Source of the DNA: an uncultured Glaciecola sp.
GTDB lineage: Bacteria; Pseudomonadota; Gammaproteobacteria; Enterobacterales; Alteromonadaceae
Assembly (NCBI GenBank): GCA_947496235.1
Contig: CANMCE010000001.1
Coordinates: forward strand, 124,001 to 188,000
DNA length: 64,000 bases
Reading direction: 5' to 3'
Shown here: positions 28,018 to 36,316 of the stretch, piece after piece
How the letters are laid out: the number at the start of each line of letters is the position of its first letter
Numbering within the stretch: the first letter of the stretch is position 1
Made by a program: the position numbers and the translations under genes
Notes under the pieces: model-generated
Seen by the model: the letters and a program-made list of their open reading frames with translations, nothing else
Databases searched by the model: none
Told to the model about the DNA's origin: nothing

Positions 28018-28839
28018 TTATTCCACCAAGGTTTTTAGAATGAGACTTCTAATTTTATGACAAGGTTCTACATTCAACGAGTATACGCTATTTGAAGCAA
28101 CTATTTGAGACACAACCTGTACTATATTTACCGCGTTAGTTAAAAACATGGATTGGACTGCGATTAATTCTGATTCATAGTGAATAGATTCTGCCACACT
28201 AATCCCCGCTGCTTGCAAACAACCCAGCACATAGTTACGCATAACCCCTTCAACACCTTGTTTATCTAACTTTGGCGTATACCATTGATTATCAATTTGA
28301 TAGAAAACATTTGAGGCTGTAGCTTCGATTAAATGGGATGAATAATTAAACATCAATAAATCATCTAGCCCTTTACTTGTTCCCACAAGCTCATTTTTAG
28401 CCAGAATCTGTTCTAGTCTATTGTTGTGTTTTATTCCTGCCAATAAGGGTTGTTCGGCTAAACGTGTTTGCGCAAAGCCTAGTATAACTTCAACCTCTCT
28501 AACTGAAGTGGCATAACTATAAATGTAAACTTGTGGCTGTGTAATGTCTGGTACTTGATAGCCCCTACCACCTTGCCCCCTGGAGATAACTACTTTAATT
28601 ATCGCCGAAGCCCCCCCCTGGGAAGCGGCTGACTCAATGTTAGACTTAATTTCATCCCAGTTATTCACTGGAATAAATAAACGTAGACAAGCATCTTGAA
28701 GCCTTTTTAGGTGTGCTTGTAACAATAAAGGTTTGTGATTGTTAGAAAGTATGGTGGTGAAGCAGCCATCGCCGTAAAAAAATGAGCGATCCTGGCTGCT
28801 TATATTGTCAGGTAGAATGAAGACCTGAGCTTTAGACAT
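28018..28839 (-). CDS. pabC: Aminodeoxychorismate lyase
   Basis: PabC releases pyruvate from aminodeoxychorismate to give p-aminobenzoate for folate. It is a PLP fold-type IV enzyme of 273 residues. DRSFFYGDGCFTT near residue 17 is typical; the PLP lysine is in AGIKHNNRLEQ near 140; FNYSSHLIEATASNVFY and GVMRNYVL are conserved. It sits between fabF and mltG, its usual place. Confidence 0.93.
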   Translation of the reverse strand: MSKAQVFILPDNISSQDRSFFYGDGCFTTILSNNHKPLLLQAHLKRLQDACLRLFIPVNNWDEIKSNIESAASQGGASAIIKVVISRGQGGRGYQVPDITQPQVYIYSYATSVREVEVILGFAQTRLAEQPLLAGIKHNNRLEQILAKNELVGTSKGLDDLLMFNYSSHLIEATASNVFYQIDNQWYTPKLDKQGVEGVMRNYVLGCLQAAGISVAESIHYESELIAVQSMFLTNAVNIVQVVSQIVASNSVYSLNVEPCHKIRSLILKTLVE

Positions 28840-28855
28840 TTTGTTTTAACCAAAT

Positions 28856-30100
28856 TTAATCAGGTTGACGTTTAAACAATAATGAACCATTTGTGCCGCC
28901 AAAGCCAAAAGAATTACATAACGCATATTCTCCTGACATGTTCGCCGCTTTATGTGGTACAAAATCTAGGTCACAACCTTCACCTGGATTATCTAAATTA
29001 ATGGTGGGTGGAGCAATTTGGTCACGCAATGCTAAGATAGTAAATATTGCTTCTACTGAGCCAGCTGCACCCAATAAATGACCTGTCATAGATTTGGTTG
29101 AGCTTACTTTTAATTTACTAGCATGTTGTTCAAATATGCTTTTAACTGCCGCAACTTCGGCAATATCACCAGCAGGAGTAGAAGTACCGTGTGCATTTAT
29201 GTATACGATGTCTTGTTTATCTACTTTAGCATCATTAATAGCGTTTAACATGGCAGCTGCTGCACCTTCACCGTCTTCAGGAGGTGAAGTCATGTGATAT
29301 GCGTCACCGCTCATTCCAAAGCCAACTAATTCAGCGTATATAGTAGCGCCCCTTGCTTTTGCGGCCTCGTATTCTTCAAGCATTACAACGCCTGCGCCTT
29401 CTCCCATTACAAAGCCATCGCGATCTTTATCCCATGGCCGGCTGGCTTGTTGTGGTGAATCATTGCGAGTAGATAATGCACGAGCAGAACCAAATCCAGC
29501 TACGGCTAATGGTGTAATGCTTGATTCAGCTCCGCCAGCTAACATAGCGTCAGCATCACCATAAGCGATTGTACGTGCGGCAATACCAATATTATGTACA
29601 CCTGTGGTACAGGCAGTAACAACGTTTAAATTTGGACCTTTAAGTCCCGTCATAATCGACAAGAAGCCCGAAATCATGTTTGTAATAGTGGAAGGTACAA
29701 AAAATGGAGATACGCGCTTAGGACCGCTATTTAGTAATTTGGTGTGATTTTCTTCGATTAAAGTCAAACCACCAATGCCAGATCCTATAGTTACGCCTAC
29801 TCGTCCCGCATTTTGTGCGGTTATTTCTAACCCTGAATCTTCTAGCGCCTGCATTCCCGCGGCAATTCCTAATTGGATAAATCTATCCATTTTTTTGGTT
29901 TCTTTTTTAGGAATGTATTGTTCAACATTAAAATCGTCTACTTGCCCTGCAAATTTGGTGTTGTAGCCTTCAGTGTCAAATCTTGTTATCAGATCTATGC
30001 CACTTTTTCCTTGCAATATCCCTTGCCAAGTCGAGTCAACAGTATTGCCCAATGGGGATATAAGTCCTAAGCCAGTAACCACTACGCGACGTTTCGTCAC
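28856..30100 (-). CDS. fabF: 3-oxoacyl-ACP synthase II (KASII)
   Basis: FabF elongates acyl-ACP with malonyl-ACP and controls the temperature-dependent step to cis-vaccenate. The 414-residue protein has catalytic C164 in VTACTTG and the two histidines in [11 protein letters not shown] and [11 protein letters not shown]. The glycine-rich end [11 protein letters not shown] is intact. The start is GTG with GGAGG 5 bases upstream. A strong hairpin separates it from acpP, so much of its expression may depend on readthrough or a local promoter. Confidence 0.97.
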   Translation of the reverse strand: MTKRRVVVTGLGLISPLGNTVDSTWQGILQGKSGIDLITRFDTEGYNTKFAGQVDDFNVEQYIPKKETKKMDRFIQLGIAAGMQALEDSGLEITAQNAGRVGVTIGSGIGGLTLIEENHTKLLNSGPKRVSPFFVPSTITNMISGFLSIMTGLKGPNLNVVTACTTGVHNIGIAARTIAYGDADAMLAGGAESSITPLAVAGFGSARALSTRNDSPQQASRPWDKDRDGFVMGEGAGVVMLEEYEAAKARGATIYAELVGFGMSGDAYHMTSPPEDGEGAAAAMLNAINDAKVDKQDIVYINAHGTSTPAGDIAEVAAVKSIFEQHASKLKVSSTKSMTGHLLGAAGSVEAIFTILALRDQIAPPTINLDNPGEGCDLDFVPHKAANMSGEYALCNSFGFGGTNGSLLFKRQPD

Positions 30101-30145
30101 TTTAGCCTCCAGAAATACGAAAATTTAATTGAAGTAGGATAAACT

Positions 30146-30174
30146 AAAAAACGGCTCGTATAGAGCCGTTTTTT
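30146..30174 (-). terminator. Hairpin terminator between acpP and fabF
   Basis: A 12-bp stem (AAAAAACGGCTC at 30146-30157 with GAGCCGTTTTTT at 30163-30174) with a 5-base loop. On the minus strand it follows acpP and ends in Ts. It probably lets acpP be made in excess of fabF. Confidence 0.85.
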
Positions 30175-30186
30175 TTAATAGATTGA

Positions 30187-30426
30187 TTACGCGTCTTGGT
30201 TAGCGTTGATGTAGTCAATAGCTGATTGAACAGTAGTGATTTTCTCTGCTTCTTCATCAGGAATTTCAGTATCGAACTCTTCTTCCAACGCCATTACTAA
30301 TTCGACGGTGTCTAAAGAATCAGCACCTAAATCATCAACGAACGAGGCTTCAGATTTAACTTCGTCTTCTTTTACGCCTAATTGTTCAACGATGATCTTT
30401 TTTACGCGTTCTTCGATATTACTCAT
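30187..30426 (-). CDS. acpP: Acyl carrier protein
   Basis: AcpP carries growing acyl chains on a phosphopantetheine arm. The 79-residue acidic protein begins [13 protein letters not shown] use this ATG (30426) rather than one seven codons upstream, because AGGAAA lies ahead of it and it matches all known AcpP. The attachment serine is S37 in [10 protein letters not shown]. It has its own probable promoter and a strong terminator after it. Confidence 0.98.
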   Translation of the reverse strand: MSNIEERVKKIIVEQLGVKEDEVKSEASFVDDLGADSLDTVELVMALEEEFDTEIPDEEAEKITTVQSAIDYINANQDA

Positions 30427-30501
30427 AATTACAGGTTTCCTTAACATACCTTATTTTTAAAATTATCGTGTGTAGTTTATTTTGCTAATCCCAGCCTTGC
30501 A

Positions 30502-30536
30502 AGTCTAACGCTAAATTAAACCGGTGGTCAAACCAC
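30502..30536 (-). promoter_or_regulatory. acpP promoter with overlapping FadR-like palindrome
   Basis: On the minus strand TTGACC (30526-30531) and TAGACT (30502-30507) form a promoter with an 18-bp spacer, about 70 bases before acpP. The -35 lies inside GTGGTTTGACCAC (30524-30536), one base off the FadR core TGGTCnGACCA. FadR activates fabA and fabB in E. coli from a similar place. Regulation is inferred. Confidence 0.45.
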
Positions 30537-30568
30537 AATATAAGACAAAAAGCGCAAAATTACACCAA

Positions 30569-30592
30569 TTTGTTGCTATTTTTAGCAACAAA
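30569..30592 (-). terminator. Perfect hairpin just after fabG
   Basis: A perfect 10-bp stem (TTTGTTGCTA at 30569-30578 with TAGCAACAAA at 30583-30592) and a 4-base loop lie 3 bases after the fabG stop. It lacks a T-tract on the minus strand, so it may be a weak terminator or an mRNA 3'-end protector. Confidence 0.5.
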
Positions 30593-30595
30593 CCA

Positions 30596-31333
30596 TTAAC
30601 TCATGTGCATACCGCCGTTCACATGGAGAGTTTCTCCGGTGATATAGGCAGCAGAATCTGAACATAAAAACGCCACTGCAGCCGCTATTTCTTTAGGATC
30701 ACCTAAACGATTAGCTGGAATATCTTTAAATATAGCTTCTTTTTGTTCATCAGTAAGCGCTTTTGTCATATCGGTGTCGATAAACCCAGGCGCAACCACA
30801 TTCACTGTTATGCCTCTGGATGCAATTTCACGGGCCATCGACTTACTAAACCCTATAACGCCAGCTTTTGCTGCAGCATAGTTTGCTTGTCCAGGGTTGC
30901 CTGTTGAGCCTACCACTGACCCCACATTTACAATACGCCCATGTTTCTTTTTCATCATGCCACGTAAAACCGCTTTCGAAAGTTTAAATATAGACGTGAG
31001 ATTGGTTGATAAAATGTCATCCCACTCTTCATCTTTCATGCGCATTAGCAAGTTGTCACGGGTAATACCAGCATTGTTAATCAGAATGTCAGGAGTACCA
31101 AATTTTTCGGTAACTTCAGCTAACACCGACTTAATTGATTCATCGTCAGTGACATTTAACGCTAAACCTGTGCCATGTTCACCAATATATTCAGCGATGG
31201 CATTTGCTCCATTTTCTGTTGTAGCAGTGCCAATAACTGTAGCGCCTAAGGCGATTAATTGTTCGCTAATTGCTTTTCCAATACCACGGCTAGCACCTGT
31301 GACTAAAGCAACTTTTCCAGTAAGATCCAACAT
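30596..31333 (-). CDS. fabG: 3-oxoacyl-ACP reductase
   Basis: FabG reduces 3-oxoacyl-ACP with NADPH. The 245-residue short-chain dehydrogenase has GASRGIG at 13-19 (cofactor), NNAGITRDN near 86, the catalytic S139, Y152 and K156 (YAAAK), and ends GGMHMS. It lies in the block fabH-fabD-fabG-acpP, 20 bp after fabD. Confidence 0.97.
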   Translation of the reverse strand: MLDLTGKVALVTGASRGIGKAISEQLIALGATVIGTATTENGANAIAEYIGEHGTGLALNVTDDESIKSVLAEVTEKFGTPDILINNAGITRDNLLMRMKDEEWDDILSTNLTSIFKLSKAVLRGMMKKKHGRIVNVGSVVGSTGNPGQANYAAAKAGVIGFSKSMAREIASRGITVNVVAPGFIDTDMTKALTDEQKEAIFKDIPANRLGDPKEIAAAVAFLCSDSAAYITGETLHVNGGMHMS

Positions 31334-31353
31334 TGTTTTTCCAAATTTCTTTT

Positions 31354-32253
31354 TTAATTAAATGAAGATAATTCAAGTGATTTATTGATGCGTTTATTTA
31401 AACCAGTCAGTACCTTACCAGGTCCAACTTCAACAATCTTGGTTACCCCTTGTGCTGACAATGACTCTACTGTCTCCGTCCATCTAACAGGCATATAGAG
31501 TTGTCTTACTAGCGCATCTTGTATGCTTTCTGGGCTTTCGCAAATCGCCACATCCACATTGTTTATCACGGGAATACTCGGCGAGTGCCATTCAATGGAC
31601 GCCAGTTTCTCGGCTAATTGTTCGGCTGCTGGCTTCATCAACATACAATGCGATGGAACACTTACCGCTAAAGGTAGAGCACGTTTGGCGCCTTTTTCTT
31701 TTAGCTGAGCGCCTGCAGTTTCTACCGCAGCCTTATTCCCTGCTATTACCACCTGACCAGGAGAATTAAAGTTTACAGCTGCAACTACTTCGCCAGTAGA
31801 TGATTGTACTTCTGCACAAGTCTGTTTGATAACGTCATCATCAAGTCCGATAATGGCATACATTGCCCCAACACCTGCAGGAACAGCTTGTTGCATAAAC
31901 TGCCCTCTCAGTTCAACCAGTTTAACGGCATCAGACAGTGTTAATACCTTTGCAGCGACTAGCGCGGTATACTCACCTAAACTATGACCAGCAAGAAAGT
32001 CAGGCGTGGCATTTTCTAATGTAAACACTTCATAAGCGGCAATACTTGCTGTTAGCAATGCCGGCTGGGTAATTTGTGTTTGATTCAATTTGTCTTCTGG
32101 GCCAGATTGACAAAGATCCCATAAATCATAGCCTAAAGCTTCACTTGCTAATGCAAATGTCTCTTGCACAATAGGATGTGTTTCTGCCAAACCGGATAAC
32201 ATACCTAATGATTGTGACCCTTGACCAGGGAAAACACACGCAAACTTACTCAT
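31354..32253 (-). CDS. fabD: Malonyl-CoA:ACP transacylase
   Basis: FabD loads malonyl groups on ACP. The 299-residue protein has FPGQGSQ at 8-14 and the active serine S91 in GHSLGEY. VPSHCMLMKP near 200 contains the catalytic His, and VEVGPGKVLTGL closes the domain. It lies between fabH and fabG with short gaps. Confidence 0.97.
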   Translation of the reverse strand: MSKFACVFPGQGSQSLGMLSGLAETHPIVQETFALASEALGYDLWDLCQSGPEDKLNQTQITQPALLTASIAAYEVFTLENATPDFLAGHSLGEYTALVAAKVLTLSDAVKLVELRGQFMQQAVPAGVGAMYAIIGLDDDVIKQTCAEVQSSTGEVVAAVNFNSPGQVVIAGNKAAVETAGAQLKEKGAKRALPLAVSVPSHCMLMKPAAEQLAEKLASIEWHSPSIPVINNVDVAICESPESIQDALVRQLYMPVRWTETVESLSAQGVTKIVEVGPGKVLTGLNKRINKSLELSSFN

Positions 32254-32270
32254 ATCTAAACCTTTTTATT

Positions 32271-33230
32271 TTAATATTTTACCAGTGCAGATGCCCAAGC
32301 GAACCCACCGCCAAAAGCTTCAAGTAACAAGTGTTGACCTCGTTTAATTCTACCATCTCTTATGGCAGCATCGAGTGCAGTAGGTACTGTTGCGGCTGAG
32401 GTATTGCCATATTTTTCTAGTGTAATGACCACTTGATCCAATGACATGTTCAACTTTTTCGCAACCGCTTTAATTATTCTAAAATTGGCTTGATGAGGAA
32501 CCAGCCAATCTATATCAGATTTTTCAAGATTATTAGCTGTTAACGTTTGCTCAACAATTTCACTTAGTTTCGTGACAGCGACTTTAAATACTTCATTGCC
32601 TTTCATGACGCCCCAGTTTTCATGCACAGAAGCTTCATCTCCACGAGTTGGGTTACCCACATAAAGTAAATCTTTATAGGATCCTGCTGCATTAATATGG
32701 GTCGACAAGATGCCAGGTTCTTCACTCGCTTCGATAATTGTAGCGCCAGCACCATCACCAAACAAAATCACCATACTGCGATCTGCTGGGTCGATTAGTC
32801 GTGATAAGCAGTCAGTTCCAATAACTAAAACACGTTTTGCAATGCCACTTTTTACGTATTGATCAGCCACACTTAATGCATAACAATAACCAGCACAAGC
32901 CGCAGCCACATCAAATGCGGGAATATTGTCAACGCCCAATATATTCTGGATTTCACAGGCTGTCGAAGGTAACGCGTAACGCCCACTAGTAGTGGCACAA
33001 ACTATCATGTCTATATCTGACGCTTTTAAACCCGCAGCTTCCAAAGCTTTTTTACTGGCTTGGGCACCCATGGTTGCAGCAGTTTCGTCTGCGCCTATGA
33101 TTCGTCTTTCTTTTATACCTGTGCGGTCTGTAATCCATTCATCGGAGGTGTCCACCATCAGCTCTAAATCAGCATTTGTACGAACTTCTGAAGGGTAATA
33201 ACTTCCCGTACCAATAAAGCGTGAAAACAT
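32271..33230 (-). CDS. fabH: 3-oxoacyl-ACP synthase III (KASIII)
   Basis: FabH starts fatty-acid synthesis by condensing acetyl-CoA with malonyl-ACP. The 319-residue protein has the triad C112 (AAACAGY), His in [10 protein letters not shown] near 245, and Asn in [11 protein letters not shown] near 275. The gene follows plsX by three bases. The bkd operon elsewhere in this window could supply branched-chain acyl-CoA primers, but FabH specificity cannot be judged here. Confidence 0.97.
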   Translation of the reverse strand: MFSRFIGTGSYYPSEVRTNADLELMVDTSDEWITDRTGIKERRIIGADETAATMGAQASKKALEAAGLKASDIDMIVCATTSGRYALPSTACEIQNILGVDNIPAFDVAAACAGYCYALSVADQYVKSGIAKRVLVIGTDCLSRLIDPADRSMVILFGDGAGATIIEASEEPGILSTHINAAGSYKDLLYVGNPTRGDEASVHENWGVMKGNEVFKVAVTKLSEIVEQTLTANNLEKSDIDWLVPHQANFRIIKAVAKKLNMSLDQVVITLEKYGNTSAATVPTALDAAIRDGRIKRGQHLLLEAFGGGFAWASALVKY

Positions 33231-33233
33231 TAA

Positions 33234-34256
33234 TTAATGCTCCAATAGTTCTTGTTCTATTTTTGTTTTTATCCTGCTGGGAACCGACAATTCGATTTCA
33301 GAAAAGGCTTGTTTAATAGCAAAATAACAAGCATCTGAGGTCGCGTTCCCGTGACTTTTTATCACTATTCCGCGCAATCCTATCAGACTAGCACCATTAT
33401 ACTGGTCGGGGTTCATTCGTTGATATAAATTCTTTAACAGTGGCAACATTAATTTGCCTAATATTCGCGCAATAAAGGTTTGTTTAGTCAGCTGTTTTAT
33501 TTCATGCACTACTAATTTGGCAATACCTTCACTGGCTTTTAACGCAATATTTCCGGTAAAACCGTCAGTCACCACAACGTCGACATCGCCAGCGAAAATA
33601 TCATCACCTTCGACATACCCCACGTAGTTAAGATTCTGGCAACCTTTCAACAAAACGTCGGCATGCTTTATTACCGAGTTTCCTTTGATATCTTCCTCAC
33701 CAACATTAAGCAAAGCGACCTTAGGATTCTCTACATCTTCACAGGATTGCTTTAATACAGCACCCATTACTGCATATTGCAATAAGTTTTCTGCATCACA
33801 ATTAATCGAGGCCCCAAGGTCCAGCAACAGTACCTTTTTTTGTTGCATAGTAGGGAGTGAAGATACCAAAGCTGGACGAGAAATACCGGGTAAGGTTTTT
33901 AACACATAATACGCCATGGCCATTAACGCACCTGTGTTGCCGCAGCTTACACAACCGTCTGCTTGTTCTGAATTAACTAAATCCAGAGCTACTCGCATAG
34001 TTGAGTTTGTCATTTTGCGCAGAGCTGTTGCAGGTTTCATTTCCATATCAACGACTTGATCGCTAATTCTGGACATCAGTCTGTCGTGATATTCTTGAGG
34101 AATTTCATTGAATAAATTGTCTGCGGCTTCTTGAGTTGCGCAAACTATAAAAGATAACTGGGGATTTTCAGACAGCATTCGTCTGACAGCAGAAGAAAAA
34201 ACATGGGGGCCGCGATCGCCCCCCATGATATCTAACGCTATTGTGACTTTAGACAA
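33234..34256 (-). CDS. plsX: Phosphate acyltransferase PlsX
   Basis: PlsX makes acyl-phosphate from acyl-ACP for phospholipid synthesis. The 340-residue protein has the ALDIMGGDRGP signature near residue 7, RISDQVVDMEMKP, SCGNTGALMA near 103 and VVVTDGFTGNIALK near 225. The start is TTG, supported by alignment of SKVTIALDIMGGD with E. coli PlsX; AAGG lies upstream. It sits between rpmF and fabH, the conserved order. Confidence 0.96.
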   Translation of the reverse strand: MSKVTIALDIMGGDRGPHVFSSAVRRMLSENPQLSFIVCATQEAADNLFNEIPQEYHDRLMSRISDQVVDMEMKPATALRKMTNSTMRVALDLVNSEQADGCVSCGNTGALMAMAYYVLKTLPGISRPALVSSLPTMQQKKVLLLDLGASINCDAENLLQYAVMGAVLKQSCEDVENPKVALLNVGEEDIKGNSVIKHADVLLKGCQNLNYVGYVEGDDIFAGDVDVVVTDGFTGNIALKASEGIAKLVVHEIKQLTKQTFIARILGKLMLPLLKNLYQRMNPDQYNGASLIGLRGIVIKSHGNATSDACYFAIKQAFSEIELSVPSRIKTKIEQELLEH

Positions 34257-34266
34257 CGCTTATGCC

Positions 34267-34437
34267 TTATTTGGCAATAACTTTTTTACCTTTGTAAAAA
34301 CCATCAGCTGTCACGTGGTGACGGCGATGTGTTTCGCCAGAGGTTGAATCAACAGATAAAGTTTCTGCTGTTAACGCGTCGTGAGAGCGGCGCATGCCAC
34401 GCTTTGCTCTAGTCTTACGATTTTGTTGTACCGCCAT
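34267..34437 (-). CDS. rpmF: Ribosomal protein bL32
   Basis: A 56-residue basic protein of the large ribosomal subunit, starting [20 protein letters not shown] and ending YKGKKVIAK. The N-terminal part matches bL32 closely; like E. coli L32 it lacks the zinc cysteines found in some lineages. GGAGT lies 6 bases before the ATG. It stands between yceD and plsX, a conserved order coupling ribosome and lipid synthesis. Confidence 0.97.
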   Translation of the reverse strand: MAVQQNRKTRAKRGMRRSHDALTAETLSVDSTSGETHRRHHVTADGFYKGKKVIAK

Positions 34438-34446
34438 AGGTTACTC

Positions 34447-34968
34447 CTAATCTCGCTTAAGCTCTTTTAGAACCGCAAATGGGTTTTCACGCTCTTGTTC
34501 CGATGGAATTTCACCAAACTGCATATCTTGACTTTTCACTTTGCAATCTTCTTCTGCATGAAGCGCTACAATAGGTAAAGCCAGAATCAGTTCATCCTCC
34601 AACATTTGGAGTAGGTCAATTTCTCCGTGGTCATTAACCTCAATCGGTTCATAGGCGTCTGGAAGTAATTCAGCCTGCTCATCCCCCTGCACGGGGCTGA
34701 AGCAAAATTCAACCTCAATTTCTTGAGAGAATCCTTCATTACAACGCTGACAAATTAATTCAACTGTTACTTCAGCATTTCCTTGGAAGTAAGTAAGACC
34801 CTGCGCGTCTTTTGCAAACTCAACATTCACTAGGATATCTGACACAATTGACGCTACCGAGTCACTCAACCTTGGCATATCTGTAGCAACATACACGCCC
34901 TTATAACTGGAGCGTTTCTGTGCACTTTTATACGGATCTAGTACCTTTGGTAGTTTTACATTTGTCAT
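34447..34968 (-). CDS. yceD: YceD (DUF177), 23S rRNA accumulation protein
   Basis: A 173-residue protein similar to E. coli YceD, implicated in 23S rRNA maturation or accumulation. Residues 1-12 (MTNVKLPKVLDP) align with the E. coli start, ECQRC-like LICQRCNEGF lies near 72, and AYEPIEVNDHGEIDLLQMLEDE, read in parts, is diagnostic. It is the first gene of the rpmF-plsX-fab operon. The bases before the ATG are GCGCGCGCT and show no Shine-Dalgarno sequence. Confidence 0.92.
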   Translation of the reverse strand: MTNVKLPKVLDPYKSAQKRSSYKGVYVATDMPRLSDSVASIVSDILVNVEFAKDAQGLTYFQGNAEVTVELICQRCNEGFSQEIEVEFCFSPVQGDEQAELLPDAYEPIEVNDHGEIDLLQMLEDELILALPIVALHAEEDCKVKSQDMQFGEIPSEQERENPFAVLKELKRD

Positions 34969-34977
34969 AGCGCGCGC

Positions 34978-35006
34978 ATAATATAGTGTTAACAGGCAAG
35001 AGTCAA
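34978..35006 (-). promoter_or_regulatory. Near-consensus promoter of the yceD-rpmF-plsX-fab operon
   Basis: On the minus strand TTGACT (35001-35006) and TATTAT (34978-34983) are spaced by 17 bp. The expected transcription start is near 34971, three bases before the yceD ATG, which implies a leaderless or nearly leaderless message. Confidence 0.75.
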
Positions 35007-35031
35007 AGATTTTAACTAAGTATTGGGTAAT

Positions 35032-35625
35032 ATGTCGCGTAAAATAATTCTAGGATCATCATCATCTTACAGAGCAAGCTTACTAAAACAATTGGGGGTA
35101 GAATTTGAACAACATTCGCCCGATATTGATGAGAGTAAACTGGAGGGAGAGACGCCGCGAGAAATGGCAACTCGATTATCAACCCATAAAGCCTTAAAAC
35201 TACAACCTCTCTACCCTAATCATATAATTATCACTTCAGATCAAGTGGCCTATATTGCTGATAAAAAGAAATTTTTAAGCAAACCAGGTACTATAGATAA
35301 TGCCATTGAGCAACTAACCTTATGCAGCGGAGCATTTGTTGATTTTTATACCGGACTTTGCATCCTGCCGTCCAATTTGCCAGAAGAAATGCGAGTAGAA
35401 GTGGTTAAATATCGCGTTAAATTTAGGTCACTTTCACAGCAAGAAATAAAAGGTTATGTTAAAAAGGAAAAACCGCTAAATTGTGCAGGGAGTTTTATGG
35501 TGGAAAATTTAGGCATTCACTTATTCGAGTCAATGGAAGGTAACGACTACAATGCGCTAATAGGCCTGCCGCTGATTGCATTGTCCAAACATTTAAGAGA
35601 CTTCGGCATTAATCCTTTGCTTTAG
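35032..35625 (+). CDS. yceF: Maf-like 7-methyl-GTP pyrophosphatase YceF
   Basis: A 197-residue Maf-family nucleotide pyrophosphatase that removes modified nucleotides such as m7GTP. ILGSSSSYRASLL at the N-terminus, SPDIDES, ITSDQV near 70 and KPLNCAGSF near 148 match the YceF subgroup. I use the ATG at 35032 rather than TTG three codons earlier. It is divergent from yceD, as in E. coli. Confidence 0.93.
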   Translation: MSRKIILGSSSSYRASLLKQLGVEFEQHSPDIDESKLEGETPREMATRLSTHKALKLQPLYPNHIIITSDQVAYIADKKKFLSKPGTIDNAIEQLTLCSGAFVDFYTGLCILPSNLPEEMRVEVVKYRVKFRSLSQQEIKGYVKKEKPLNCAGSFMVENLGIHLFESMEGNDYNALIGLPLIALSKHLRDFGINPLL

Positions 35626-35839
35626 AATAATCAGCTACTTGAAGTTTGTTATGGAAAAATTCAATTTTGAAGTAACGCCTAATGTACCTTGTTTTATTTA
35701 AAATCTGATCCCCATCAAATGCTTTATTATGTATATCAATCGCACAATTAAGCGGGCTAAGTTTCGCAAGCAATAGACGAGAACCGGTTGCCCTGTCTGT
35801 ATTCACCCCATCGAACGATGAGAGTCCGATTGTAACTTG

Positions 35840-36243
35840 TTAGGATTCGTTGAAGCTTCGCATTGCCTTATAAAGTATTATAGTCATTAGGATCGCAAAC
35901 AAATTTATGATAATGCTCACATCATAAATGGACCAAGTAACATTAAAACTGAACCCTAACGTAAGAGAAAACCCATAATTGGGAGTTTCGAATCCAAACA
36001 TCTGAATAATATAAATCCAAAATGCGAATTTGATGAACCTAAAACTACCTTTGTGGATTTTATAAGCGACTAAGAGATTGATTAAATTTCTAAAGGTATT
36101 AGCAAAGCTAATAGCCAACCCACAAGTTCCATATCTGCTATTTGAGAAATATATAGATACAAACCACTTAGAGTTATTACTCCAAGAACACTTGAGGTTA
36201 TCAATGCGATTATTGCAAACCGAGTGTACTTATTTTGAACCAT
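35840..36243 (-). pseudogene. Small multi-span membrane protein, probably frameshifted
   Basis: Two overlapping minus-strand frames together look like one ~134-residue membrane protein. The first (36082-36243, ATG, 53 residues) has AAAGGGA before the start and one good membrane helix (FAIIALITSSVLGVITLSG). It runs into a stop while the second frame (to 35840, TTG at 36118 as the first possible start) continues with three hydrophobic segments (FIKFAFWIYIIQMFG; the middle; INLFAILMTIILY). A single-base indel near 36115-36120 would join them. Alternatively these are two tiny genes. No family was recognised. Confidence 0.45.
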
Positions 36244-36316
36244 TCCCTTTACTTCCAATGTGTGAGAAATCCAATGATTTTATAATCTACACGTCTACTT
36301 ATGCCCACAAATACCA

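Noticed and set aside
28618-28620. Run of seven Cs in pabC as a possible phase-variable tract.
   Set aside because: Too short to be convincing, and the reading frame is intact and full length.
35609-35806. 65-codon minus-strand frame starting GTG after yceF.
   Set aside because: No ribosome-binding site, no recognised family, overlaps the end of yceF; it continues the frame of the small membrane gene after a stop, but nothing shows it is translated.
35626-35840. TCCTAACAAGTTAC (minus strand) at the stop of the small membrane frame, looking like the start of an integron attC site.
   Set aside because: No matching core site at a suitable distance and no long imperfect inverted repeat; only a short hairpin follows.
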